Shown in pieces: positions 17,351-25,340 of a stretch of 64,000 nt of DNA. Origin of the DNA: Rhizobium acidisoli (GTDB lineage Bacteria > Pseudomonadota > Alphaproteobacteria > Rhizobiales > Rhizobiaceae); NCBI RefSeq assembly GCF_002531755.2, contig NZ_CP035000.1:372001-436000 (forward strand), given 5' to 3'. Below the pieces are notes generated by a model. The model did no database searches. It saw only the letters and a list, made by a program, of their open reading frames with translations, and was not told the DNA's origin. The position numbers and the translations under genes were made by a program. Numbering within the stretch: position 1 is the stretch's first letter; every line of letters starts with the position of its first letter.

Positions 17351-18175
17351 TCAACGGCTGCGCTTGTAGGCGCCGAGCCCCGGCTGATAGGTCTTGTCGT
17401 CGAGGAACTGCTTCAACCCCTCGTCCCGCCCCTTGGTCTTATCGAGAAACAGCATCTGCTCCAGCTTGGCGTAGATGTAATCGTCGGCGAGATCCCATGG
17501 CAGGTCGCGCACGCGCTTATAGGTGTCCTTGGCGGCCTTCAGCGTCACCGGGTTCTTTTCGAGCAGGCCGGCGCAGATCTTGCGGACCCGGGTTTCCAGC
17601 TCGGCGAGCGGCACGGCCTCGTTGACGAGACCCATTTCAGCCGCCTTGCGCCCGCCGAACAGTTCGCCGGTCATGATGTAATAGAGGGCGTCGCGATGGC
17701 GCATTACTTCGGCAACGGCGCGGGTGACGTTGCCGCCCGGCAGAATGCCCCAGTTGATTTCGGAAAGGCCGAAATTCGCTTCCTCGGCGGCGATGGCGAG
17801 ATCGCAGGAAACGAGCGGCGTGAAAGCGCCGCCGAAGCACCAGCCGTTGACCATGGCGATCGTCGGCTTTTCGAAATACATCAGCCGGCTCCACCAGCCG
17901 CCGGATTGGCGGCGCGCCTTCAGCGTGGCATTGCGCGGCTTGTCGTCGTTGTCGCGGAAATATTCCTTCAGATCCATGCCGGCCGACCAGGATTGGCCGG
18001 CGCCGCGCAGGACGAGGACACCGCAGCGTTCGTCGCCCTCGAGTTCGTCGAGCACCTCGAGCATTCGGGCATTGAGAGCCGGATTCATCGCATTGCGCTT
18101 TTCAGGGCGGTTGAGGGTCACGAAAGCGATGCCATTGTCGAATTCGACCAGAACCGGCGATTGGTTTTCAGTCAT
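17351..18175 (-). CDS. ech: p-Hydroxycinnamoyl-CoA (feruloyl-CoA) hydratase/lyase
   Basis: This 274-residue crotonase-fold enzyme has the hydroxycinnamoyl-CoA hydratase-lyase pattern: SWSAGMDLKEYFRD, an oxyanion-hole CFGGAFTPLVSCD, and FGLSEINWGILPGGNV. It would convert feruloyl-CoA to vanillin and acetyl-CoA, and p-coumaroyl-CoA to 4-hydroxybenzaldehyde. The ATG at 18175 is preceded by GGAG. An upstream extension of 86 codons runs into the CoA-ligase gene and is rejected. Its place directly after the CoA ligase gives strong context for a hydroxycinnamate pathway. Confidence 0.88.
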   Translation of the reverse strand: MTENQSPVLVEFDNGIAFVTLNRPEKRNAMNPALNARMLEVLDELEGDERCGVLVLRGAGQSWSAGMDLKEYFRDNDDKPRNATLKARRQSGGWWSRLMYFEKPTIAMVNGWCFGGAFTPLVSCDLAIAAEEANFGLSEINWGILPGGNVTRAVAEVMRHRDALYYIMTGELFGGRKAAEMGLVNEAVPLAELETRVRKICAGLLEKNPVTLKAAKDTYKRVRDLPWDLADDYIYAKLEQMLFLDKTKGRDEGLKQFLDDKTYQPGLGAYKRSR

Positions 18176-18219
18176 CAGATCACTCCATTGGTTTCGGCAT
18201 GAATGCCGGGGCCGCTTGA

Positions 18220-19797
18220 TCAGGCCTGTCGTTGAAGGGTTTCGGAATGCAGCTGGCGCAGAACATGTTTCTGCACCTTGCCGGAGGCAGTGCGGGGAAT
18301 GGCCTCGACGAAGAGGATGCGCGTCGGGCGCTTGAAGGCGGCGAGCCTTGCCGCGCAATGGACGGCGATCGCCTCGGCCGTCGCCGCAGCACCCGGCCGC
18401 AGCACGACATAAGCGATGCCGCATTCGCCCCATCTGACGTCGGAAATGCCGACCACCGCGACGTCGAGAATATCGGGATGGCTTGCGAGCGCGGCTTCGA
18501 CCTCGGCGGGATAAACATTCTCGCCGCCGCTGATATACATGTCCTTCAGGCGGTCGACGATGCGATAGAAACCGTTGGCTTCGCGCCGGCCGAGATCACC
18601 GGTGCGGTACCAGCCGTCAGTGAAGGCGCCCTCGCTTTCCAGCGGCTTGTTCCAGTAGCCCGGCGTCACCGCCGGCCCGCGCAGCCAGAATTCGCCGATC
18701 TCCCCTTCCCCGACATCGCGGCCATCCTCGCCGACGATGCGAATGTCGAGCAAGGGCGCCGGCAGACCGACGCTGCCGGGATTATCCTGCACCGCGCGCC
18801 GGTCGAGCGGCACATGCAGCACCGTTCCCGCCTCGCTCATGCCGTAGCCGTTGACCAGCGCCACGCCGTCGGCGAGGTAGCTTTCGATCAGCGCCTGCGT
18901 CAGCGGCGCGCCGCCGACGAAAAGCGCGTGCAGGCCGGAGAGAGCCGCGGCGCTGTAGGCGGGATCGTTACGCAAGGCGAGGGCGATCTGCGGCACAGCG
19001 AAATAATGGGTGATGGCGCGCTGCCGGTCGGCAAGGGCTGCCAGTGTGCGCGCCGGGGTGAAGCGGTCGGAGATGACAAGCGTGCCGCCCAGCATCAATG
19101 TGGTGCGCGCCACCGCGATCAGCCCGATCGTGTGGAAGAACGGCAGGTCGCACAACGCAACGGTTTGAGGCCCGATTTCGCCGACGAAAGAAAAATTGAT
19201 GCCGGCAAAAAAAGCATTGCGGCGGGTGATGACGACGCCTTTCGGCTGTCCGGTCGTGCCCGACGTATAGAGAAGGACGCAGGCTCCATCGGCATCGGCA
19301 GGCACGGGCTTCATCGGAAGGCTCGCCTCGATCCGCGCCGCAAGGCTAGTTGGGCCATCCGTCGAGATCACCGTCATCTCGGCATCGGCATCCGCAAGGC
19401 TCGCCACGACAACCGAAAACTCCTCGTCGTGGATCAGGAGCGCCGGCGTGCAATCGGCAAGGATCGGCCAAAGCTCGGCGGCGTTGAGGCGCCAGTTGAG
19501 CGGCACGTAGATGGCGCCGGCACGCTGGCAGGCAAAGGCGAGCACGATCGAGTCCATCGAGTTGCGTGCCAGCATGGCGACGCGCGCTCCGTCCCGCCGC
19601 GCCCCGAGCATAGCGCTCAGAAGGCCGGCGCAACGGGCGATCCGCAGATCGAGTTGGGCATAGGTCAGTTGCCGGTCGGTGGCGATCTCGAACAGAGCCT
19701 GACCACCCCCCGCGACGCGGGCGCGGTAGAGGATAGGGTCATCCGTCACCAGTCCGCAATCCGCCTGCGAAGCCATCCCGGAAAAGGAATGCGCCAT
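18220..19797 (-). CDS. fcs: Feruloyl-CoA/hydroxycinnamate-CoA synthetase (AMP-forming)
   Basis: This 525-residue ANL-superfamily ligase has the P-loop LLYTSGTTGQPKGV, the A5-like GYGMSEAG segment, YRTGDLGRR and the C-terminal catalytic-Lys motif RTASGKVQKHVL. GGGAGGAAATC lies directly upstream of the ATG at 19797. It is the promoter-proximal gene of the operon: CoA ligase, hydratase-lyase, alcohol dehydrogenase, aldehyde dehydrogenase. It would activate ferulate or coumarate for the next enzyme. Substrate assignment depends on the adjacent hydratase-lyase, because AMP ligases are hard to tell apart by sequence. Confidence 0.82.
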   Translation of the reverse strand: MAHSFSGMASQADCGLVTDDPILYRARVAGGGQALFEIATDRQLTYAQLDLRIARCAGLLSAMLGARRDGARVAMLARNSMDSIVLAFACQRAGAIYVPLNWRLNAAELWPILADCTPALLIHDEEFSVVVASLADADAEMTVISTDGPTSLAARIEASLPMKPVPADADGACVLLYTSGTTGQPKGVVITRRNAFFAGINFSFVGEIGPQTVALCDLPFFHTIGLIAVARTTLMLGGTLVISDRFTPARTLAALADRQRAITHYFAVPQIALALRNDPAYSAAALSGLHALFVGGAPLTQALIESYLADGVALVNGYGMSEAGTVLHVPLDRRAVQDNPGSVGLPAPLLDIRIVGEDGRDVGEGEIGEFWLRGPAVTPGYWNKPLESEGAFTDGWYRTGDLGRREANGFYRIVDRLKDMYISGGENVYPAEVEAALASHPDILDVAVVGISDVRWGECGIAYVVLRPGAAATAEAIAVHCAARLAAFKRPTRILFVEAIPRTASGKVQKHVLRQLHSETLQRQA

Positions 19798-19841
19798 GAT
19801 TTCCTCCCATGCCCACCGCTCCCACAGCAGGCACCAAATTT

Positions 19842-19856
19842 GTATGCAACACATAC
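19842..19856. promoter_or_regulatory. Candidate MarR operator for the ferulate operon
   Basis: GTATG-CAACA-CATAC is a perfect 5-bp inverted repeat inside an AT-rich stretch, 45-60 bases upstream of the CoA-ligase start and about 140 bases from the divergent MarR start. Size and position fit a MarR dimer site controlling the ferulate genes. Confidence 0.55.
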
Positions 19857-19992
19857 TAATATCTTTTCCCGGAGATGCAAGAGCCGTCTGCAGCAATCTG
19901 CTCATTCGGGCGGGCATCGGAGAAATTGCGGCCGCCGATATTGACTAACCCGCTGATTTTGATGGTTATGGCGCCTGAACGAAGCGAGACGA

Positions 19993-20481
19993 ATGATGGC
20001 CACAAAACCACCGCAGGACGAAATCGAAGCCGAGGAGGCCTCCGTTATGCCGCCGCTCGACGTCGGCCGGCTCGGCAATCTCCTGGGCTTTCACCTGCGC
20101 ATGGCGCATGTGGCGATCTATCGCGATTTCGCCGAAACCATGGAGGAGCTTGGACTGACTCAGAAGCAGCTCGCGGTGATGGAACTCGTCGCCGGCAATC
20201 CGGGCGCTTCGCAAATCGACCTTGCCAATACGCTCGGCACCGACCGCGCGACGATGATGGCCCTCGTCAACCGGCTGGCAGCCCGCGACTTCATCGAGCG
20301 CCATCCTTCCGCGGCCGACCGCCGGCGCCAGGAACTGCGTCTGACGAAGGCCGGACAGGCAATGCTTACGCGGGCGCGTAAACTGATCGATACGCATGAA
20401 CGGCGTTTCATCGACCTGTTTTCATCAGACGAAATGGAGGCGCTGCTGGCGGCGCTGAAGCGGATCTATAAGGGGCACTGA
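19993..20481 (+). CDS. MarR-family regulator of the hydroxycinnamate operon
   Basis: This 162-residue winged-helix protein has LTQKQLAVMELV, SQIDLANTLGTDRATMMALVNRL and the wing sequence HPSAADRRRQELRLTKAG. It is transcribed divergently from the CoA-ligase operon. MarR regulators of hydroxycinnamate genes (FerR/CouR/HcaR types) typically repress the operon and respond to the CoA thioester. Two adjacent ATGs (19993, 19996) are possible starts, with a weak purine-rich site upstream. A UUCG-like hairpin (20486-20502) lies just past the stop. Confidence 0.82.
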   Translation: MMATKPPQDEIEAEEASVMPPLDVGRLGNLLGFHLRMAHVAIYRDFAETMEELGLTQKQLAVMELVAGNPGASQIDLANTLGTDRATMMALVNRLAARDFIERHPSAADRRRQELRLTKAGQAMLTRARKLIDTHERRFIDLFSSDEMEALLAALKRIYKGH

Positions 20482-20485
20482 CCCC

Positions 20486-20502
20486 GCTTCCGCTTCGGAA
20501 GC
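20486..20502 (+). terminator. Short hairpin after the MarR gene
   Basis: GCTTCCG-CTT-CGGAAGC forms a 7-bp stem five bases after the stop. No T-run follows, so termination is only a possibility. Confidence 0.3.
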
Positions 20503-20603
20503 ACGCTGCATCCAAGCCTGTAGATTTCTATTGGGAAAGTCCCGTGTTATGATCCCGGTCCAGGCGTCGTCCGCCGTGGGTTCTGCACACGGAGACTTGT
20601 CTC

Positions 20604-22010
20604 ATGAGTGAAATGGACGTGCTTTTTGCCACCCTGCGGCAGGCGGCTGACCCGCAGACGGTCGAGTGCATCGAAAACGTCGTCAAGCATGGCTCGGATC
20701 GCGATCTCAATCGCATCAATGCGCTGGCCTTCGCCGAAAAACATCATCTCGATGAAGAGAAAACCATCGCAGCGCTTCTCCATGCCGCCCGCATAGGCGC
20801 TTTCGAGATGACCTGGAATGTGCTTTGCCCGGGATGCGGCGGCGTCCTCGACAGCGGAGCAACCCTGAAAGGCGTCGTCCAGGACACCTATCATTGCGCG
20901 CTGTGCGCCGCCGGATACGAACCGACCCTCGACGAGATGGTCGAGGTCACCTTCACCGTCAGTCCGCGTGTGCGCAGGATCGCTGCCCATGATCCTGACC
21001 GGCTGCCTCCGCTCGAATATTACCGCCAGATCTTCTTCAGCTCCGGCGTCGACCTGCCGGAGGATCTGGAAGCGAAGTTTCAACGCATCCTGCTGGAGAT
21101 GATCGAGCTGGCGCCGGGCGAGAAGGCTTTCGTCTCGCTGCAGCTGCCTTCGCAATTCGTCATCATCTTCGATGCGGTCACGCACTCGGCGCAGTTCATC
21201 GATGTGCAGGGCGAGCCCACCGGTGAGCGCCAAAACCTCTCCATGGTCATCAGCCGGGGGCATGCGCTGAACGATACCGTGACGCTGCGCCCGGGCTTGC
21301 TGCGGCTCGCCCTCGAGAACCACACCGATCGCCGCGTGGTGCCGAATGTCTGTATAGCGGGAGATGAGCTGCATGATCTCTTGGGCCGTCGGCGGCCTTT
21401 TTTGACGGCCAAGCGCCTGCTGACCAACCAGAGCTTCCGCGACATCTATCGTACCGACACGCTCGACGTCGACCAGCGCCTCAAGATCACCAGCCTGACT
21501 TTCCTCTTCACCGACTTGCGGGGCTCGACCGCGCTCTACGAGCGCGTCGGGGATCTTGCCGCTTTCGATCTGGTGCGGGCGCATTTCAGGGTTCTGCACG
21601 AGATCGTCGCCACGGAGGCCGGCGCGGTGGTCAAAACCATCGGCGATGCCGTGATGGCGACCTTTCCGAGCCCGGACCGCGCGGTGGCGGCAGCACTCCG
21701 CATGCGGGAAGCAATGCTTCGGTTGAATGCCGAACACGGCAGCGACGATCTTCTCCTGAAGATCGGCATCCATGAGGGACCATGCCTCGCGGTCAACCTG
21801 AACGACCGGCAGGACTATTTCGGCCAGACCGTCAATATCGCCTCCCGCGTCCAGGGCCTTGCCGACCCCAATGTCATCATGACGACGGAGGCGATTGTCG
21901 GCGATATCAAGGTTTCAGAGATCCTGCACGACAGCGGCATCAGCTCCGCCTCCCGGATGGCGGAGCTTCAAGGCATCGGGCGGGAGGTGAGGATCTTCGC
22001 GCTGTCGTGA
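20604..22010 (+). CDS. Class III adenylate/guanylate cyclase with zinc-ribbon-bearing N-terminal domain
   Basis: The protein has 468 residues. The C-terminal catalytic domain (about 295-465) has the class III metal and substrate motifs FLFTDLRGST, KTIGDAVMATF and NIASRVQG. The N-terminal part (1-285) resembles the DUF5939-type region often found before such cyclases. It carries four cysteines in zinc-ribbon spacing: C75, C78, C98, C101. No membrane segment is visible, so it is probably cytoplasmic. GGAGA precedes the ATG by nine bases. Whether the product is cAMP or cGMP cannot be decided here. Confidence 0.83.
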   Translation: MSEMDVLFATLRQAADPQTVECIENVVKHGSDRDLNRINALAFAEKHHLDEEKTIAALLHAARIGAFEMTWNVLCPGCGGVLDSGATLKGVVQDTYHCALCAAGYEPTLDEMVEVTFTVSPRVRRIAAHDPDRLPPLEYYRQIFFSSGVDLPEDLEAKFQRILLEMIELAPGEKAFVSLQLPSQFVIIFDAVTHSAQFIDVQGEPTGERQNLSMVISRGHALNDTVTLRPGLLRLALENHTDRRVVPNVCIAGDELHDLLGRRRPFLTAKRLLTNQSFRDIYRTDTLDVDQRLKITSLTFLFTDLRGSTALYERVGDLAAFDLVRAHFRVLHEIVATEAGAVVKTIGDAVMATFPSPDRAVAAALRMREAMLRLNAEHGSDDLLLKIGIHEGPCLAVNLNDRQDYFGQTVNIASRVQGLADPNVIMTTEAIVGDIKVSEILHDSGISSASRMAELQGIGREVRIFALS

Positions 22011-22193
22011 CGTTGATCTTCTCGTCGAGGTCAAGTGAACTTCAGCAGTTTCCGCTACGGTCCATTGTGGACTTTCATTGAGCAATCAGTGTTCGACAGC
22101 TTCGCGCCTTCGCTCCGGTCAGAAGGCCGGTCGGGTCACCTCGCAAGAGCACACTTTCCCTTGAGGGGGCGTTTCCCGATCCGCGCTACTCGC

Positions 22194-22688
22194 CTATGCT
22201 GAGAGCAATTCGTCGAGCTGCTCCAACTGCTCCGGCAATGCGGCTGCCGAGCCCTGCAGGGCTTCCTCAAGCGCCTCGTTGGACGGATAGACTTCGTGGA
22301 ATTTCAATAGTGTCCTCCCGCCTTGGTCCTCGAACGTCACGGTCGTGATCGCACCTTCTTCGCCCTCGTCGTTGGTCCAGACGATGCGTTCGTTCGGCAC
22401 GACCTCGAGATACTTGCCGTAGAAGGCCATGGTGTCCGAACCGTCGGCGCCGAATTCCAGCCGATATTTGCCGCCGGTACGGACGTCCATATCACACGAT
22501 ACGAGCGAAACGCCGGATACCGATTTTGGCACCCACCAGCGTTGGAACAGCTCGGGCCGGCTCCACGCCTTGTAAACCGTGCTCGGCGGCGCATTGAATA
22601 TCCGCGTTACCAAGAGTTCGCGATCTCCTCTGCGCTCGACTGACGTGCGGTTCTGCGCACCATCTGCACTGTTGACTTGCTCAGTCAT
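22194..22688 (-). CDS. SRPBCC/AHSA1-domain protein
   Basis: This 164-residue START-like protein has the AHSA1 pattern: VTRIFNAPPSTVYKAWSRPELFQRWW at the start, then GGKYRLEFG and the C-terminal TLLKFHEVYPSNEA helix. It overlaps the upstream ArsR gene by eight bases. ArsR-SRPBCC pairs of this kind are common in rhizobia and other soil bacteria. The SRPBCC partner binds small hydrophobic molecules, but its role is rarely known. Confidence 0.85.
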   Translation of the reverse strand: MTEQVNSADGAQNRTSVERRGDRELLVTRIFNAPPSTVYKAWSRPELFQRWWVPKSVSGVSLVSCDMDVRTGGKYRLEFGADGSDTMAFYGKYLEVVPNERIVWTNDEGEEGAITTVTFEDQGGRTLLKFHEVYPSNEALEEALQGSAAALPEQLEQLDELLSA

Positions 22689-23028
22689 CGCTTCCCTCCT
22701 GTTTCATTTCGCTGATGATTTCGTCCAATGCTTCGAAGCGGCCCTCGAAGAGCTTGCGGTGCGCCTCGATCCACTCGGCCTCCACCTTGAGGCCGCGTTT
22801 CCCAAGCTTGCAGGTTCTCACCCGCCCGACCTTCTGCGTGACGACGAGCCCCGCTCGCTCGAGAACCTGGATGTGCTTCTTCATGCCGGTCAGCGTCATC
22901 TGGAACTTATCCGCGAGACTGGTGATCGACGCGTCGCCCCGCCCAAGCTGATCGATGATCCCGCGGCGGGTCGCATCGGACAGCGCCGCGAACGATAGAT
23001 CGAGGGGAAGGCCTGGATACTGAACCAT
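22681..23028 (-). CDS. ArsR-family transcriptional regulator
   Basis: This 115-residue winged-helix protein has DATRRGIIDQLGRGDASI, LADKFQMTLTGMKKHIQVLERAGLV and the wing VGRVRTCKL. No metal-binding Cys pair is present, so it probably does not sense arsenic or other metals. It overlaps the SRPBCC gene and should regulate the pair. The ATG has no ribosome site and lies eight bases after a good -10 box, so the mRNA may be leaderless. A 9-bp inverted repeat spans the start codon. Confidence 0.85.
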   Translation of the reverse strand: MVQYPGLPLDLSFAALSDATRRGIIDQLGRGDASITSLADKFQMTLTGMKKHIQVLERAGLVVTQKVGRVRTCKLGKRGLKVEAEWIEAHRKLFEGRFEALDEIISEMKQEGSDD

Positions 23029-23065
23029 TTAGTTCAGTATTAGCCTGCTCGCACAGGAAACGCAA
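23017..23065 (-). promoter_or_regulatory. ArsR promoter with operator overlapping -10 box and start codon
   Basis: Read on the minus strand, TTGCGT (23060-23065) and TAATAC (23037-23042) are separated by exactly 17 bases, and the ATG begins nine bases after the -10 box. The perfect inverted repeat ATACTGAAC (23017-23025)/GTTCAGTAT (23032-23040) covers the -10 box, the start codon and the first codons. ArsR binding there would block its own transcription. Confidence 0.65.
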
Positions 23066-23164
23066 GCATTCCGAACGTTCCATGCCGTAGACCGCACCGC
23101 GGCGGCGGCGGCAGAAAATCATCTGGCGCGCGACCGACAGCTGCAGATGTGCTCCTGCCGGGCT

Positions 23165-23674
23165 TCAGGTAAGTTGAGCGAGGATATCGTCGACGACACT
23201 TGTGATGGTATTCGCCGTGTCGATATTATTGCCGGCCGGAAGATGCTCCCGGCTACGATGGTAGCGGAGCACCAGCGCCCGCTCGGCCGGCTCGAAGCCC
23301 GGCTCGTTCGGGCGTCCATCCAGTCGTCGGTTCAACGTCTCAACGTCGATGTCGAGCACGAAAACCTTATCGAACAGGTCGAGGAATTTGTGGAAATTGC
23401 GCGAACCGCCACAAAAGAACGTGGCAGGACGGGTGGTGTCGGCAGCGATCGCTCGGACCTTGTCGACAGGCCAGATCCAGTGAGCGTATCCCCAGGCGAT
23501 GCGGTCTGCGCCTTCGGGTGGTCCTGCGAGCGCCTGGCCTGTCTCGGGGTCGCCGACATAGGCCAAAACGCGGTCACCATGGACAACATGGTAGCCCCGC
23601 CGCTCCAGTTCGGTAGCGACAGACGTCTTTCCAGTCCCCGAGCCGCCTTCGATCAGATAGTTCTTGATGCCCAT
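23165..23674 (-). CDS. P-loop ATPase/kinase-like protein
   Basis: This 169-residue protein begins with a Walker A motif (GGSGTGKTS, about 10-18) and resembles small AAA/nucleoside-kinase-like proteins. Later segments include FVLDIDVETLNRRLDGRP and a basic stretch RYHRSREH, which may act as a lid. The family is sparsely characterised, so no substrate is proposed. The gene is alone. Downstream of its start lies a stretch of gene debris (23675-24343). Confidence 0.65.
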   Translation of the reverse strand: MGIKNYLIEGGSGTGKTSVATELERRGYHVVHGDRVLAYVGDPETGQALAGPPEGADRIAWGYAHWIWPVDKVRAIAADTTRPATFFCGGSRNFHKFLDLFDKVFVLDIDVETLNRRLDGRPNEPGFEPAERALVLRYHRSREHLPAGNNIDTANTITSVVDDILAQLT

Positions 23675-23788
23675 GAGCCCTCTTTATCACGGCCTTCAAT
23701 ACGGTGAGAAGACACTCTACCTGGGTGTGTTCCGCCAACGAGCTCACCTGATCAAGGTTGGCATTCGGTACAGTTGGATTAAGGGTGA

Positions 23789-24031
23789 ATGTCCGGCGGG
23801 ATCGCGCCCCATGTCGGCCGTAGAAGTCGATCTGGTACCGTTCGCCATATTCGCCGCGCCCGAGATGTGACGGGGGTCTACGGTGCGGCGGGCGGTGGCG
23901 GCACGCTCGGCAAAGGGGCGCAGATGATCGTCATGACCAATGAGAAGGGCGCTCAACTCGAACTCTCAGGCAAGCAGGTAGGCCTGCAAATCAACGCTGA
24001 TCTCAGCGGTATTGCCATCACGGTAAAGTAA
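23789..24031 (+). pseudogene. Unrecognised C-terminal protein fragment
   Basis: From about 23870 the frame reads as a regular Gly-rich then beta-rich tail (GVYGAAGGGGTLGKGAQ, later LSGKQVGLQINADLSGIAI) and ends at 24031. The upstream part of the frame looks non-coding and there is no ribosome site. It is probably the surviving end of a broken gene. The parent family was not recognised. Confidence 0.3.
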
Positions 24032-24038
24032 AGTTGGC

Positions 24039-24134
24039 GTCAAGAAGCCCCTGAAGCAGCGCCAGATTTGGGCGATCCGCTTCTTCCTAGACCGGGAAGG
24101 GCGGATGAGAGATGCTGCGCTGTTACGCCGAGCC
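24039..24134 (+). pseudogene. Relic of a tyrosine-recombinase (phage-type integrase) N-terminus
   Basis: The frame from 24039 contains KQRQIWAIRFFLDREGR followed by MRDAALL. This closely matches the conserved N-terminal region of a widespread rhizobial site-specific integrase family. After about 32 residues the similarity stops and no catalytic domain follows. It marks a former mobile-element or recombination site. Confidence 0.55.
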
Positions 24135-24343
24135 ATTTCGGCCGGTGGAGTAATCGGCCACCGGAACGAAAAATTTAAGGGCGACAAGTTGCATCTTTCA
24201 CTACGCACCAAGCAAATTGCCACTGTCGGAAGCACCCTCCGGGGAAGCTCCACATACCAGCACCAACAGGTGTCACCCGGCACTACCGGGGTGACAGATC
24301 GTCCTGATGACGTTGGATGAAGGCCGCGGTCCGGTCGATATCG

Positions 24344-25162
24344 TCAAGACCTGATGAACGAGAGCAGGTCGGGGTTAAGCACATCTGCATGTGTGGTCAG
24401 CATGCCATGGGGGTAGCCCGGATAGGTCTTCAGCGACCCGTTCTTGAGCAGGTCGACCGCACGCGGAACGGAACTTGCAAATGGGACGACTTGATCGGCC
24501 TCGCCATGCATCACGAGCACCGGCACGGTGATCTTTTTGAGGTCTTCGGTATAATCTTCCAGCCAAGAGTCGACAGTCGCGTAGTGAGCCAGGGCACCAC
24601 CGGCCATGCCCTGGCGCCACCAGTTCGCAATGATCGCCTCCGAAGGCTCGGCCCCGTCGAGGTTGTAACCGTAGAACGGGTTCTCAGGGACGAACCGGAA
24701 GAACTGCGACCGGTTGCCCAGCACGCCCTCGCGGATCGCTTCGAACCACTCCGGCGGCTGACCGGACGGGTTTTCCTCGCTCCGGTACATGTTCGGCGTC
24801 AGGGAAGCGACCAGTACCGCCTTCGCGACGCGCTCCGGGTGGCGGGCGACATAGCGAGCCACCTCACCGCCACCTGTGGAGTGGCCGATGTGGATCGCGT
24901 CGCGCAGGTTGAGGTGCTCGGCCAGGGCCGCGAGGTCGGCAACCCAGTGGTCCATGTCGTTGCCGGTGCCGGGCTGGTCGGACCGGCCGTGGCCGCGCCG
25001 GTCGTGGGCGATCACCCGGTAGCCGTGGCGAAGGAAGAAGGTCATCTGGGCGTCCCAGTCGTCCGCCGATAGCGGCCAGCCGTGGCTGAATACGATCGGC
25101 TGGCCTGAGCCCCAGTCCTTGTAGAAGATGTTTACGCCGTCCGTCGTAGTAATTGTAGGCAT
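24344..25162 (-). CDS. Alpha/beta hydrolase, non-haem haloperoxidase/esterase type
   Basis: This 272-residue hydrolase has SHGWPLSADDW near the oxyanion hole, nucleophile Ser95 in GHSTGGGE, an acidic residue in MHGEADQVVP and the His in YPHGML. The pattern VIAHDRRGHGRSDQP is typical of the chloroperoxidase/arylesterase group. The ATG at 25162 has GGAG upstream and is preferred to the longer frame. It is divergent from a LysR regulator, which probably controls it. The natural ester or peracid substrate is unknown. Confidence 0.85.
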   Translation of the reverse strand: MPTITTTDGVNIFYKDWGSGQPIVFSHGWPLSADDWDAQMTFFLRHGYRVIAHDRRGHGRSDQPGTGNDMDHWVADLAALAEHLNLRDAIHIGHSTGGGEVARYVARHPERVAKAVLVASLTPNMYRSEENPSGQPPEWFEAIREGVLGNRSQFFRFVPENPFYGYNLDGAEPSEAIIANWWRQGMAGGALAHYATVDSWLEDYTEDLKKITVPVLVMHGEADQVVPFASSVPRAVDLLKNGSLKTYPGYPHGMLTTHADVLNPDLLSFIRS

Positions 25163-25284
25163 CGTGTCGCTCCATCTGCCCTGTTGAACATTCGTTTTTG
25201 GATACAGCTGATTGCGAAATACCTCCGGTGAGGCGTGTTCGATCATATCCCAAAACTGCGACGTTGACTAAATCCCCTCTTTAT

Positions 25285-25301
25285 CAAGGACAAATACCTT
25301 G
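25285..25301. promoter_or_regulatory. Candidate LysR binding site
   Basis: CAAGG-ACAAATA-CCTTG is an inverted repeat in the divergent region, 40 bases before the LysR start. Its length and AT-rich centre fit a LysR-type site for autoregulation and control of the hydrolase gene. Confidence 0.5.
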
Positions 25302-25340
25302 TACGTTGGAGCTATGCCTTGAATGTATAGCGAGGACCCG

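Noticed and set aside
16184..18202. 672-codon plus-strand open frame
   Set aside because: Runs antisense across the end of one real gene and into the next. A single protein would not match two unrelated genes.
18232..19944. 570-codon plus-strand open frame
   Set aside because: Antisense shadow of the feruloyl-CoA synthetase gene, His/Arg/Asp-rich and without motifs.
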